Shown here: positions 52,129 through 60,444 of the stretch, piece after piece | Layout: every line of letters begins with the position of its first letter | How positions within the stretch are numbered: position 1 is the first letter of the stretch | Origin: an uncultured Treponema sp. | Lineage (GTDB): Bacteria; Spirochaetota; Spirochaetia; Treponematales; Treponemataceae | DNA length: 64,000 bases | Assembly: GCA_946615905.1 (NCBI GenBank) | Contig: CAMOIE010000013.1 | Location: 1-64,000, forward strand | Direction: 5' to 3' | The notes under the pieces: model-generated | What the model saw: the letters and a program-made list of their open reading frames with translations, nothing else | What the model was told of the DNA's origin: nothing | The model's database searches: none | Program-made: the position numbers and the translations under genes

Positions 52129-52446
52129 ATGTCAGACGAAATGACAAACGAAGTTGAAGAGAAAATGACTTCACAGACTGATACACAGGCTGCTTCAGAC
52201 GGCCGTGAGGACGACAAGACTGGACGCAAGGGAAAGGCATTCTTCCGCAAGAAGGTCTGCCGCTTCTGCGCAAACAAAGCGAAGATTGACTACAAGGACG
52301 CTGACGGACTTCGCCGCTTCACAACAGAGCGCGGTAAGATTCTTCCCCGCCGCATCACAGGCACATGCGCAAAGCACCAGAGAGAGTTGGCTGTCGCCAT
52401 CAAACGCGCTCGCGCAATCTGCTTGCTTCCTTTCGTCGCTGACTAA
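52129..52446 (+). CDS. rpsR: 30S ribosomal protein S18
   Basis: 105 residues. The S18 core is [20 protein letters not shown] to the end ([13 protein letters not shown]); Cys pairs in CRFC suggest a metal-binding version. About 38 acidic extra residues at the N-terminus ([20 protein letters not shown]) are longer than in common S18. GGAG lies before the ATG. S18 pairs with S6 in the platform of the small subunit. GACTAA-TTTT-TTAGTC forms a small hairpin over its stop. Confidence 0.96.
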   Translation: MSDEMTNEVEEKMTSQTDTQAASDGREDDKTGRKGKAFFRKKVCRFCANKAKIDYKDADGLRRFTTERGKILPRRITGTCAKHQRELAVAIKRARAICLLPFVAD

Positions 52447-52476
52447 TTTTTTAGTCGAGGCAAATTCTTAAATAAG

Positions 52477-52506
52477 CGCCGCGAGCCGACTCCCGGTGAC
52501 GCGGCG
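52477..52506 (+). promoter_or_regulatory. GC-rich hairpin between rpsR and rplI
   Basis: CGCCGCG (52477-52483) pairs with CGCGGCG (52500-52506) around a 16-base loop that has its own CCG pairs. A run of eight T follows about 14 bases later, just before the rplI ribosome-binding site. It may attenuate or process the mRNA, or serve as a binding site for a ribosomal protein. Confidence 0.5.
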
Positions 52507-52537
52507 GTTTACAAATATTTTTTTTGGAGCTTGAAGA

Positions 52538-53092
52538 ATGAAAGTTATTCTTAACGAAGACGTAAAACACCTCGGTGAAATGGGTGATGTCAAAAATGTT
52601 GCCAACGGATACGCACGCAACTACCTTTTCCCCCACATGTATGCTGTTCCCTACACAGACGAGACTGTAGCCTATTTTGAAGGCAAAAAAGCAGAAATCG
52701 AAGCCCGCAAAGAGCAGAAACGCAAGGATTCAGCTTCTCTCAAAGAAAAGCTCGAAGGCGTACTCGTTGACCTTTCAATGCCCGCTTCTGCAAACGGCAA
52801 ACTCTACGGAGCTGTCACAAGCCAGACTGTCGCTGACTTCCTCAACAAAAACGGCTTTGAGATTGAGCGCAAAAGAGTTGAGATTCCCGGACTTTCAATC
52901 AAGTCAACAGGAAACTACCACTGCGTTATCCACCTTTATGAAGCTCAGACAGCTGAAGTTAAAATCAGCGTAAAAGGTCAGGTTTCAGAGCAGGACAAGG
53001 CTAAGGCTGAAGCTGAGGCAAAACGCGCTAAGAAAGCAGAGGCTGAGGCTGCTGAGAAAACAGAAGAATCTTCAGCAGAAAAAGCTGAGTAA
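52538..53092 (+). CDS. rplI: 50S ribosomal protein L9
   Basis: 184 residues. MKVILNEDVKHLGEMGDVKNVANGYARNYLFP is the N-terminal L9 signature, followed by the long connecting helix and the C-terminal domain; the last 35 residues are an additional Lys/Ala/Glu-rich tail. It binds 23S rRNA. GGAG lies 10 bases before the ATG. An intrinsic terminator follows at 53119, so dnaB may need its own promoter or read-through. Confidence 0.97.
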   Translation: MKVILNEDVKHLGEMGDVKNVANGYARNYLFPHMYAVPYTDETVAYFEGKKAEIEARKEQKRKDSASLKEKLEGVLVDLSMPASANGKLYGAVTSQTVADFLNKNGFEIERKRVEIPGLSIKSTGNYHCVIHLYEAQTAEVKISVKGQVSEQDKAKAEAEAKRAKKAEAEAAEKTEESSAEKAE

Positions 53093-53118
53093 TCAATAAG
53101 CTTTTTTGACTGTATGAG

Positions 53119-53145
53119 GCCGGGGGAAAATCCTCCGGCTTTTTT
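53119..53145 (+). terminator. Intrinsic terminator after rplI
   Basis: GCCGG (53119-53123) and CCGGC (53135-53139) form a stem extended by GG/CC across one mismatch, followed by six T. Confidence 0.85.
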
Positions 53146-53201
53146 GTCTTTTTTCATGCATTTCGTGCGTAATGTAAAAAATCAGAAAAATGGGGGTAAA
53201 A

Positions 53202-54542
53202 ATGGCCGGTAGTTTAAAAGATTCAGTTCCTCCTCATAACCTTGAGGCTGAGCAGGCGACTTTGGGGGCAATGCTGCTTGACTGGACTTGCGTGAACAAT
53301 GTTTTGACGATTTTGCGCCAGCAGCCTGAAGTTTTTTATTCCCAGCAAAACCAGATAATTTATAAGTGCTTGATAAATCTTTCAAACAAGTCCATCACTG
53401 GCGACACCCTGACTTTAATCAGCGAGCTTACCAAATCCGGGGAACTTGAGAAGGCCGGAGGACCTGCCTACATTGCCTCTCTGACCGATGTCGTCCCTTC
53501 CTCCGCGAACGTTGAGTATTACGCAAATATAGTGAAAGACACTGCCATCCGCCGCAATATGATCCGGGTCTCCTCTGAAATCAAGGCGGACTCCTTCGAC
53601 CAGTCCAGGGAAAGCCGGCAGATTCTTGAAGAGGCCGAGAAAAAAATCTTCGCGCTGAGCGACATAGACTCATCTACGAATGTCCACGCCATGTCAGAGG
53701 TCGTTCCAAACACAATCGAGCTGATTGAGAGAAACTACCACCAGAAAGGCTCCTACACGGGAATCGCCTCAGGCTACAAGGTTCTTGATAATATGACGAA
53801 CGGCTTCCAAAACGGGGAGCTTATTATCATCGGTGCGCGCCCGTCAATGGGTAAGACAGCCCTTGCCCTAAACATGATGGAGGACATAGCGGTAAAACAG
53901 AAGATTCCATGCGGATTTTTCTCTTTGGAAATGGCCTACAACCAGATCGGCCAGCGTCTTTTGAGCCAGGTCGCCCGTATTTCAGGCGGTAAAATCCGCT
54001 CTGGTATGCTGAAACTGGAAGAACTGCAAAAATTGCAGGACGCGGCCGGCCAGTGTTTTGAGGCTCCATTGTACATCGTTGACACTCCGAACATGCAGCT
54101 CATTGACCTTCGGTCTGTGGCCCGCCGCCTTAAGACCGAGCATGACATAAAAATCATATTCATAGACTATATCGGACTTGTCTCAACCGAGCATTCCGAT
54201 GCCCCTGTATACGAGCAGGTCGCGGAAATCTCAAAGTCTTTGAAAAGCCTTGCCCGCGAGCTGAATATTCCTGTGGTCGCATTGAGTCAGGTCGCCCGCG
54301 ATGCTGAGGGAAACGAGCCGACTTTGGCCCAGCTGCGAGGCTCCGGATCTGTCGAGCAGGACGCCGATGTTGTAATGTTCATTCACCGTGAACGTAAAAA
54401 GACTGAGGAGGGGGAGACAAACCCTGTCCAGGACGCGAAACTGATTGTCGCAAAGCAGCGTAACGGCCCGATTGGAGACGTGAACCTTATCTTCCTTGCC
54501 AACTTCACCCGCTTTGAGTCCAAGGTGAACGATGATAATTAG
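53202..54542 (+). CDS. dnaB: Replicative DNA helicase
   Basis: 446 residues from ATG 53202, which has GGGGG 5 bases upstream; a 4-codon longer frame begins at 53190. The N-terminal primase-interaction domain (PPHNLEAEQATLGAMLLDW) and RecA-like motor (IIGARPSMGKTALALNM Walker A, IIFIDYIGLVS Walker B, SGSVEQDADVVMFIHRE) are complete. It unwinds DNA at the replication fork. The gene follows rplI, as in other spirochaetes, but a terminator separates them. Confidence 0.97.
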   Translation: MAGSLKDSVPPHNLEAEQATLGAMLLDWTCVNNVLTILRQQPEVFYSQQNQIIYKCLINLSNKSITGDTLTLISELTKSGELEKAGGPAYIASLTDVVPSSANVEYYANIVKDTAIRRNMIRVSSEIKADSFDQSRESRQILEEAEKKIFALSDIDSSTNVHAMSEVVPNTIELIERNYHQKGSYTGIASGYKVLDNMTNGFQNGELIIIGARPSMGKTALALNMMEDIAVKQKIPCGFFSLEMAYNQIGQRLLSQVARISGGKIRSGMLKLEELQKLQDAAGQCFEAPLYIVDTPNMQLIDLRSVARRLKTEHDIKIIFIDYIGLVSTEHSDAPVYEQVAEISKSLKSLARELNIPVVALSQVARDAEGNEPTLAQLRGSGSVEQDADVVMFIHRERKKTEEGETNPVQDAKLIVAKQRNGPIGDVNLIFLANFTRFESKVNDDN

Positions 54543-54576
54543 GATTAAAAAAACTTTTAAAAATTGATTTGAGCAT

Positions 54577-54609
54577 AAAAAAAGGGGCTTCGATTGAAGC
54601 CCCTTTTTT
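54577..54609. terminator. Bidirectional intrinsic terminator
   Basis: AAAAAAAGGGGCTTC, loop GATT, GAAGCCCCTTTTTT: ends dnaB on the plus strand and the P83/100-like gene on the minus strand. Confidence 0.93.
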
Positions 54610-54625
54610 GTTCTAAAGCCTTATA

Positions 54626-56389
54626 TTACTGAATCTGGGACAGGTCGTCAGTTTTAAGCAGAGCAGGTTTTCCGTTTGCGGCTGTCACGAGGATTCCCTT
54701 TGATGTGACAGTGACCGGGGTTGCGGCTTTTACCGCGACAGGGGATTTCAACTGGTTGTTAAGCTCTCCGTCAAATTTTGCAAGAACGTAGTCAGAGCCT
54801 GACTTGACGACGCAGTAGTAGCTGCTTCCGTCTTTTACGAGGACAGAAGTCTCCGCTACTGTCTCGGAGCTTTCCTTTACGATCTCCATTTTATCGGAGT
54901 CGAGCTGGACGAGTTTTACTGTGCCGTTTCCGGCTGCGACACCTGCGATTGCGATGTACTTGCCGTTGTCCTCATAAATTGTGCGGCTGCGGATTACAGA
55001 GACCGGTGACTCTTTGATGATAGAGCCGTCGTTTGCATTGACTTTCACAAGTTCGCTCAAAACGCCTAAATCATCTACATTTTTCAAGCCGACAACATAG
55101 GGGGCGTTCTCGTTCTTCTCTTCCTGGCGGGCAAGCTCCTGCTGGTCTTTGGCGATTTCACTGCGCTCTTCCTGAGCTTCGCTGCGCTTTGTGTCAGCCT
55201 TGTTCTGGGCTTCTGTTGCTGTGGAAGAAGCCTCGTTTGCCTTTGCTGCCTGCTCGTCAGTCTTTTTCTGCTGCTCTGCGGCCTCAGCCTCTTTTTGGTC
55301 AGCCTCAGAATCCTTTGCCTCGGCGTCTTTCTTTGCCTCGTCAGCAGCTTTCTGGGCTTCGTCAGCTTTTTTCTGGGCCTCGTCAGCGGCTTTCTGAGAG
55401 TCCTGGGCCTTCTGCTGGGCTTTCTGGTCGTTAGGATTGCTCTCTGCCTTTGCCTTTGCTGAGTCAGCGTTCTTCTGGGCTGTGTCAGCTTTTTTCTGCT
55501 GGTTCGCGGCGTTCTTTTCCTGGTTCGCGGCGTTTTTTTGGGCGGCGTTCGCGTCCTTTCTTGCAGCCTGTGCCTGAGCATCGGCCTGAGCCTGTTTTTT
55601 CTGCTCCTGGGCTAACTTCTCATTTTCCTTTGTGGCTGCTTTCTGGGCTTCCTGCGCCTTGGCTTCAGCAGAATCCGCCTCGCGCTCCTTGATTGCGACC
55701 ATGTCCTTGCGGGTGTCGATGTTCTTGTCCTCGTCCTCCTGCATTGACTTCACTACCTGTCTGTCAGAAATCACGGATGTGTCGACAGTTGAAAGTCCTC
55801 CGTTGATGTCCGCGAGAGGAATCACAATCTGGGATTTTCCCGGCCAGTTCTCATAGTTCAAGTCCATACCGCATTTCTCAGCGGTCAAGTTGTCAGAGAC
55901 GACTTTTTTGTATTTTGTCTGGAAAATATCGAGTTTTCCCCGGTAGACGGCGTTGTAGACTGTCACGAAAGTCGCGATTGTGTCTGCATCGCGGCGGGCA
56001 TAACCGTAGGCCGCCATCAAATATCCTGAGAGGATGCGGCGAACGTTGTCGATGTGGTCGACTGTCGCATTTGCGCCGATCACAAGAATGTCAGCGTCGA
56101 GTTTTCCCTTTTCAGCGGGATCAACGCAGTGAATAATCTGGTAGCGGGCAGGATTTCCAACAGTCGCGGAACTCTCAACGCTATTTGAAATGGAATTTCC
56201 AAGGCCGGCACCGATCTGCCTGATTTCCTGGTCAGTGTTGATTACAGTCTGAGGTCCGACGTAGTTGCGGAAGACAACTGTGTCGATGCCACCGGCTGAC
56301 TGAACTTCCCTTTCGTCAACCTCAACTGCAAAGAGTGCCGGCAGCGCAAGCGCGGCAATCATTGAGCAGATAATTTTTCTGCATTTCAT
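54626..56389 (-). CDS. P83/100-family antigen-like protein
   Basis: 587 residues with a signal peptide (IICSMIAALALPALFAVEVD). The N-terminal domain (about 25-225) shows YVGPQTVINTDQEIRQIGAG and DADTIATFVTVYNAVYRGKL. The central region (about 230-440) is a long Ala/Gln/Lys-rich coiled coil, and the C-terminal part (about 445-587) resembles beta-propeller-like repeats. The layout matches spirochaetal P83/100 proteins. The cellular role of the family is not well known. An extended -10 (TGATATAAT) lies at 56434-56442 upstream. Confidence 0.9.
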   Translation of the reverse strand: MKCRKIICSMIAALALPALFAVEVDEREVQSAGGIDTVVFRNYVGPQTVINTDQEIRQIGAGLGNSISNSVESSATVGNPARYQIIHCVDPAEKGKLDADILVIGANATVDHIDNVRRILSGYLMAAYGYARRDADTIATFVTVYNAVYRGKLDIFQTKYKKVVSDNLTAEKCGMDLNYENWPGKSQIVIPLADINGGLSTVDTSVISDRQVVKSMQEDEDKNIDTRKDMVAIKEREADSAEAKAQEAQKAATKENEKLAQEQKKQAQADAQAQAARKDANAAQKNAANQEKNAANQQKKADTAQKNADSAKAKAESNPNDQKAQQKAQDSQKAADEAQKKADEAQKAADEAKKDAEAKDSEADQKEAEAAEQQKKTDEQAAKANEASSTATEAQNKADTKRSEAQEERSEIAKDQQELARQEEKNENAPYVVGLKNVDDLGVLSELVKVNANDGSIIKESPVSVIRSRTIYEDNGKYIAIAGVAAGNGTVKLVQLDSDKMEIVKESSETVAETSVLVKDGSSYYCVVKSGSDYVLAKFDGELNNQLKSPVAVKAATPVTVTSKGILVTAANGKPALLKTDDLSQIQ

Positions 56390-56432
56390 AAATATCCTCC
56401 ATGATTTTTAATATTCCTAAAAATATTACAAA

Positions 56433-56454
56433 AATTATATCACAAGATATAATT
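56433..56454. promoter_or_regulatory. Palindrome containing the extended -10 of the P83/100-like gene
   Basis: AATTATATC, ACAA, GATATAATT is a perfect 9-base inverted repeat. On the minus strand its second arm gives TGATATAAT, an extended -10; a weak -35 (TGTAAA) lies 17 bases upstream at 56457-56462, at the end of the neighbouring gene. It could be promoter plus operator, or an end-of-transcript hairpin. Confidence 0.5.
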
Positions 56455-56457
56455 TAT

Positions 56458-58281
56458 TTACAGTTCCAATTTTACAATATTTGTCAGGGTGACACGGGCG
56501 TAATCCCGTATTTGCTTGTCCCACTGGGGATAGAGAAGGGTCGACAGCATTTCCTTTCCGTGCTTGAAAAGGGCGGGGCGACCCATAAAGCGGCAGATTG
56601 AGTACACTGCGTCGCAGATTTCCCTGGCCTCGGTAACGTCCTTCTGGCTTAGCCTGTGGACTATTATGTAGTCAAGGGCCTCCAACATGGAGCCATCAGG
56701 GTCGTAGCCCAGGGCGGCGGCTCCCTTTATAAGGTAGATAATCATGTTGCGGTCGCTCTCGTTGTGTAAAAGACTTGCGAACGAAGAGGCAAAGTTCCCG
56801 CTTCCACAGCCTGCCATCAGTGAAATCAAAAGCTGGGAGTAAACCGGGTGGGTCGTGAAATAGGAGATGTTTCCCCGTCCAAGGCGGTCCTCCTTCATAT
56901 AGTCCCCGACAAAATTCTCAGCCTCGGTCGTGATTTTGACCATGTATTCCTCTTCTTTTTTGCCGATGTCATCTTTTTGAAAGTCCGAGAGCATCCGCCT
57001 CATTGAATCCTCGTCGAGTGAGCGGATTGAAAGCCCTTCTATTTTCTCGCTTTCCTTGTGGTCGGCTTTGACGTATGAAAAAGACTGGTATTTTACGGGC
57101 TGACTTTTTTTGTGGACCGACTGGCTCATCAGATATGACTTTAATAGCCATGTGTTCATGCAGAGAACAAGCTGATTTTTCGAGGTGTAGGTCAGGTAAG
57201 TCCAGTTATTTTTTTGCGGAAGGCTTGCCTCCCAGATTATGTCACCGTCCTCGGAAAATTCGACCGCCCGGCTTGTGTCGGCGATAAAATATCCGTTTTC
57301 TGTTGAGCGGACTGCGGTCACTTGGCTCAAGTTGATTTTTCCTGCTGACAAGGCCGTCAAAACCTGACCGTCCTGACAGGAGGCTATTACCACATCAGTG
57401 TTCGCCCCGTTTTGCGTGAAGAGAGCCGCTGTTTTGCCGTTTTGCGCAGGACAGACAATCTGGATGTTGCGGGCGGCAGAGGCGGTCTTTACCCATGTCG
57501 AGACGGAGCCGGAATCCTTGTCGGCCGAACACATTCCGAAAGTTCCGCCTTTTAAAGCCAACATGACCCCCTGCTTGCAGCTTGCCGCAGAGAGGACTTG
57601 GCCGGAGAAAGTCAAAAGCTCGATTGTCTCCCCGAAGGCTGATATCCTGAACGCCGTGGACTTTCCGTCAGAAAGCTCTTTCAAAAGGGCGATTATGGAG
57701 CCGTCGTTCAAAAAAAGCAGGGGATTTTCAAGCAGGGGCGGGGTTTTTATCTGCCACTTGCGCCTTCCGTCAAGCCCGAAACAGGCTATGTTCTCCCTCC
57801 CTTTCACAAAGACCCGGCCGTCAAGACCGCAGAGGGGATTGTCCTCAATTGAAAAGCCGCATTCTGACTGCCAGAGGATAAGGCCTGACGGATTAATCAA
57901 AGTCAGCTTCTTTCCATCGACCACAGTGTAGACAAAATCGCCCATCGCGGTGACAAAGCGGCTCGGAGAGCCTTTTATGTTTTTGTTGAATAGTGTGTTC
58001 CCATTGTAGGTGATTGTGTTCACCGTGCGGCCGTCCGTAATCAGGGCGAGTCCGTAAGAAGTCTCAACGACCGGGGAGACCACAGCACCTGCCGCAACTG
58101 CCAGCCAGGATGGCTTTTCCGTATTCAAGTCGATTGAGCGGATAAAAGTTTCTGTCGCCTTCGCCTGGCTTTTTACATTCTTCGTATTTTTTGAGGCACC
58201 CGCAGTCTTTTGCGCAAAAGTGGTGGCTAAAAAAAACGAGAGAAAAGTGAGAAAAAAGAAAAATTGTTTTAGCATGCTCAT
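56458..58281 (-). CDS. Secreted PQQ/beta-propeller-like protein with helical C-terminus
   Basis: 607 residues. A signal peptide (QFFFFLTFLSFFLATTFAQK) precedes propeller-type repeats (about 60-400; GNTLFNKNIKGSPSRFVTAM, PSGLILWQSECGFSIEDNPL, DGDIIWEASLPQKN), in which W-x-x and G-x-D positions recur every 40-50 residues. The C-terminal 200 residues are helical and HEAT-like (FASLLHNESDRNMIIYLIKG). Probably periplasmic; function unknown. It is co-directional with the P83/100-like gene, 68 bases upstream of it, and both may serve the same envelope process. Confidence 0.75.
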   Translation of the reverse strand: MSMLKQFFFFLTFLSFFLATTFAQKTAGASKNTKNVKSQAKATETFIRSIDLNTEKPSWLAVAAGAVVSPVVETSYGLALITDGRTVNTITYNGNTLFNKNIKGSPSRFVTAMGDFVYTVVDGKKLTLINPSGLILWQSECGFSIEDNPLCGLDGRVFVKGRENIACFGLDGRRKWQIKTPPLLENPLLFLNDGSIIALLKELSDGKSTAFRISAFGETIELLTFSGQVLSAASCKQGVMLALKGGTFGMCSADKDSGSVSTWVKTASAARNIQIVCPAQNGKTAALFTQNGANTDVVIASCQDGQVLTALSAGKINLSQVTAVRSTENGYFIADTSRAVEFSEDGDIIWEASLPQKNNWTYLTYTSKNQLVLCMNTWLLKSYLMSQSVHKKSQPVKYQSFSYVKADHKESEKIEGLSIRSLDEDSMRRMLSDFQKDDIGKKEEEYMVKITTEAENFVGDYMKEDRLGRGNISYFTTHPVYSQLLISLMAGCGSGNFASSFASLLHNESDRNMIIYLIKGAAALGYDPDGSMLEALDYIIVHRLSQKDVTEAREICDAVYSICRFMGRPALFKHGKEMLSTLLYPQWDKQIRDYARVTLTNIVKLEL

Positions 58282-58342
58282 CTTGAAAAAATTGCCTATA
58301 GAGACATTTTACAAAGTTTTTCTTATAGTCGTCTTTAAAAAG

Positions 58343-59575
58343 TCAGCTTTCAAAGAGGGCTAGGCTCTCAATATGGGCAGTCTGCGGGTAAAAATCGAGT
58401 AAATAGAGTTTTGAGAGCCTGTATCCGGCCTTTATCAGTCGGGCAGCATCGCGGGCGTGGGTCGGCGCGTCGCATGAGACAGAAAGAATCCTCTTTGCCT
58501 TGTGAGCGCAGAGAAAATCCCTGACCTCTCTTTCCATTCCTGAACGGGGCGGGTCAATCACAATTGTGTCGAATTCCCCCTCCGTTGAAATGATTTTGGG
58601 CGCAATCTGGCTCACCCATTTTGCTCCAGACAGACCGTAGGACTCATGTTTTATGCCCGCAAGATTCTGTTCCGCGAAGACAAGGGCATCCCTGTTGTGC
58701 TCGACTAAATAAGTTTTCTCAAAAAGAGGAGCCAAAAAGACCGAGAATGTCCCGACACCAGAATACATGTCCAAAAGATTTTTTCCGCCGACGGATAAAT
58801 CAATCATTGTTTTTAGGGAGCTTTCTAGAACCTGCATGTTTGACTGGAAAAATCCCTTCACGTCAAAGGAGACGCTTTTTCCAAGAAGGCTCACCGTGCA
58901 GGGGTTAATCTGGCTGACCGCCGTCCCTGAAAAGCGTGCCTTTACCTTGTTCTTGACTTTTTTCTTTGTTCCGCCTGTGATTTTAGGCCCGGTTTTCTCA
59001 ACGAATTCCGCCAAGGCGACTTGATTCCCAAGGTTTGTCTCGCCTGTGACTCGTGAGTCTCCGAAAAGGTGGATTCTTCCTCGGGGACGAGAGGTCATGG
59101 GGACAGACTCAAAATAAGAGTTCAATTCCTCCGTTGCGACCGGGCAGTTTTTTATCTCGACAACTTCGTTAGACTCTCTCTTGTTGAAGCCGCCGTCTGT
59201 CAGCTGGATCCTTGACCTGTAATTTTTCTCGCCGCCGGAAATGACTTCGACTTTTGAAAGGCTGATTCCCTCGCGCTCAAAAGCGTCTTTTAAAATGCCG
59301 AGCCGCAAGTCTTCCTGAAACTTTTGTGAGATGTGCTGGGTGTTGCAGCCCCCGCAGATTCCGTAAAGGGGGCAGAATGGCTGGACCCGTTCAGGGGAGC
59401 TTTCTATTATTCTCGTGATTTTGGCGCAGTCATAGTCCCTCATCGACTTTGTGATTTCTATAGCCAGCTTTTCACCTGGCAGGGCGAATGGAATGAAGAC
59501 GTTCTTTCCGTTGACTTTGGCCATGCAGTCGCCGCCTGCGACCATTTTCTCTGTTTCCACGATAATTTCTGACAT
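58343..59575 (-). CDS. RlmD/RumA-family RNA (uracil-C5)-methyltransferase
   Basis: 410 residues. A TRAM-type start, then cysteines FCPLYGICGGCNTQHI (C-x5-C-x2-C; the fourth Cys lies in the next strand region), QSNMQVLE, DMYSGVGTFSVFLAP (SAM-binding), IDPPRSGMEREV, and the catalytic SVSCDAPTHARD. It methylates a uracil in 23S rRNA (RlmD-like) or tRNA; which one cannot be told. The usual VSCNP reads VSCDA here, a small deviation. A TTGCCC, 17-base spacer and TAAATT lie so that only 6 bases separate the -10 from the ATG, and no Shine-Dalgarno is seen. Confidence 0.9.
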   Translation of the reverse strand: MSEIIVETEKMVAGGDCMAKVNGKNVFIPFALPGEKLAIEITKSMRDYDCAKITRIIESSPERVQPFCPLYGICGGCNTQHISQKFQEDLRLGILKDAFEREGISLSKVEVISGGEKNYRSRIQLTDGGFNKRESNEVVEIKNCPVATEELNSYFESVPMTSRPRGRIHLFGDSRVTGETNLGNQVALAEFVEKTGPKITGGTKKKVKNKVKARFSGTAVSQINPCTVSLLGKSVSFDVKGFFQSNMQVLESSLKTMIDLSVGGKNLLDMYSGVGTFSVFLAPLFEKTYLVEHNRDALVFAEQNLAGIKHESYGLSGAKWVSQIAPKIISTEGEFDTIVIDPPRSGMEREVRDFLCAHKAKRILSVSCDAPTHARDAARLIKAGYRLSKLYLLDFYPQTAHIESLALFES

Positions 59576-59581
59576 TCCAAT

Positions 59582-59610
59582 AATTTAGCAGAATCGGCGG
59601 GGAAGGGCAA
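59582..59610 (-). promoter_or_regulatory. Promoter of the RlmD-like gene, placed for a leaderless transcript
   Basis: Minus strand TTGCCC (59610-59605), 17-base spacer, extended -10 TGC-TAAATT (TAAATT at 59587-59582), and 6 bases to the ATG at 59575. Same layout as lon. Confidence 0.55.
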
Positions 59611-59700
59611 TTGGCGGGAAAAGCAGATTGGCACATTGAATATGACAAATCTTTTGAGTATCATAAAGTGATTTTTTTTCAGAAGGGAGCTAAAGTTAAA

Positions 59701-60444
59701 ATGAAAGCGGTGAACATAGAAAAAACTACGGAAAATCTTGTCCAGTGGATCCGGGACTGGTTTGAAAAGAACGGAAAGGGCTGCAAGGCTGTGATCGGGA
59801 TTTCAGGCGGGAAAGATTCTTCAACCGTAGCCGCCCTCTGTGTGAAGGCCCTTGGCAGGGAAAACGTAATCGGAGTCCAGATGCCGAACGGGGAGCAGAG
59901 CGACATTGAGTATTCTGACCTGGTCTTCAAGGTTCTTGGAATCAAAAAAATCACAGTGAACATAAAGGCTGCCGTGGACGGAGCCGTTGACGCCCTGAAA
60001 AATGCCGGGCTGACTCCATCCGTGCAGACTATGACAAACCTTCCGTGCAGAATCCGCATGGCGACCCTTTATGCTGTCAGCCAGTCAAACAACGGGCGTG
60101 TCAGCTGCAACTGCAACCTTTCTGAGGACACCGTGGGCTATTCAACCCGCTACGGAGACGACGTTGGAGACTTTGCCCCCTTGCGCAATCTGACCACAAA
60201 AGAAGTGGTCGCAATCGGCGAATATCTGGGGCTTCCTGATGACCTGACACAAAAGATTCCTTCCGACGGGCTTTGCGGCAAGGTTGACGAGGACAACATA
60301 GGAATCAGCTATGCGAAAATCCACGAATACCAGCGAAATCCGGAGGCCTTGAGCAAGGAGGACTTTGACTTTATTGACCGCAAGTGGAAGGCCAATGAAT
60401 TCAAAATGTATCCGGCAGAGATTTTTGACGGGCTTGTTTTTTAA
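59701..60444 (+). CDS. nadE: NAD+ synthetase
   Basis: 247 residues from ATG 59701 (MKAVNIEKTTENLVQWIRDW); an upstream ATG at 59611 adds 30 residues atypical of the family and overlaps the promoter of the divergent gene. The PP-loop AVIGISGGKDSSTVAALCVK and the C-terminal ligand region DFAPLRNLTTKEVVAIGEYL match ammonia-dependent NadE. No glutaminase domain is present, so ammonia or a separate glutaminase is used. It makes NAD from deamido-NAD. GGGAG lies 11 bases before the ATG. It converges with mutL, overlapping by 4 bases. Confidence 0.94.
   Translation: MKAVNIEKTTENLVQWIRDWFEKNGKGCKAVIGISGGKDSSTVAALCVKALGRENVIGVQMPNGEQSDIEYSDLVFKVLGIKKITVNIKAAVDGAVDALKNAGLTPSVQTMTNLPCRIRMATLYAVSQSNNGRVSCNCNLSEDTVGYSTRYGDDVGDFAPLRNLTTKEVVAIGEYLGLPDDLTQKIPSDGLCGKVDEDNIGISYAKIHEYQRNPEALSKEDFDFIDRKWKANEFKMYPAEIFDGLVF

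Noticed and set aside
55084-55581. Arg/Thr/Pro-rich 165-codon ORF within the P83/100-like gene
   Set aside because: Alternative frame of the coiled-coil repeat region; composition is a by-product of the repeats.
59611-59700. 30 extra N-terminal residues for nadE
   Set aside because: They do not resemble NadE and overlap the promoter of the divergent methyltransferase gene.
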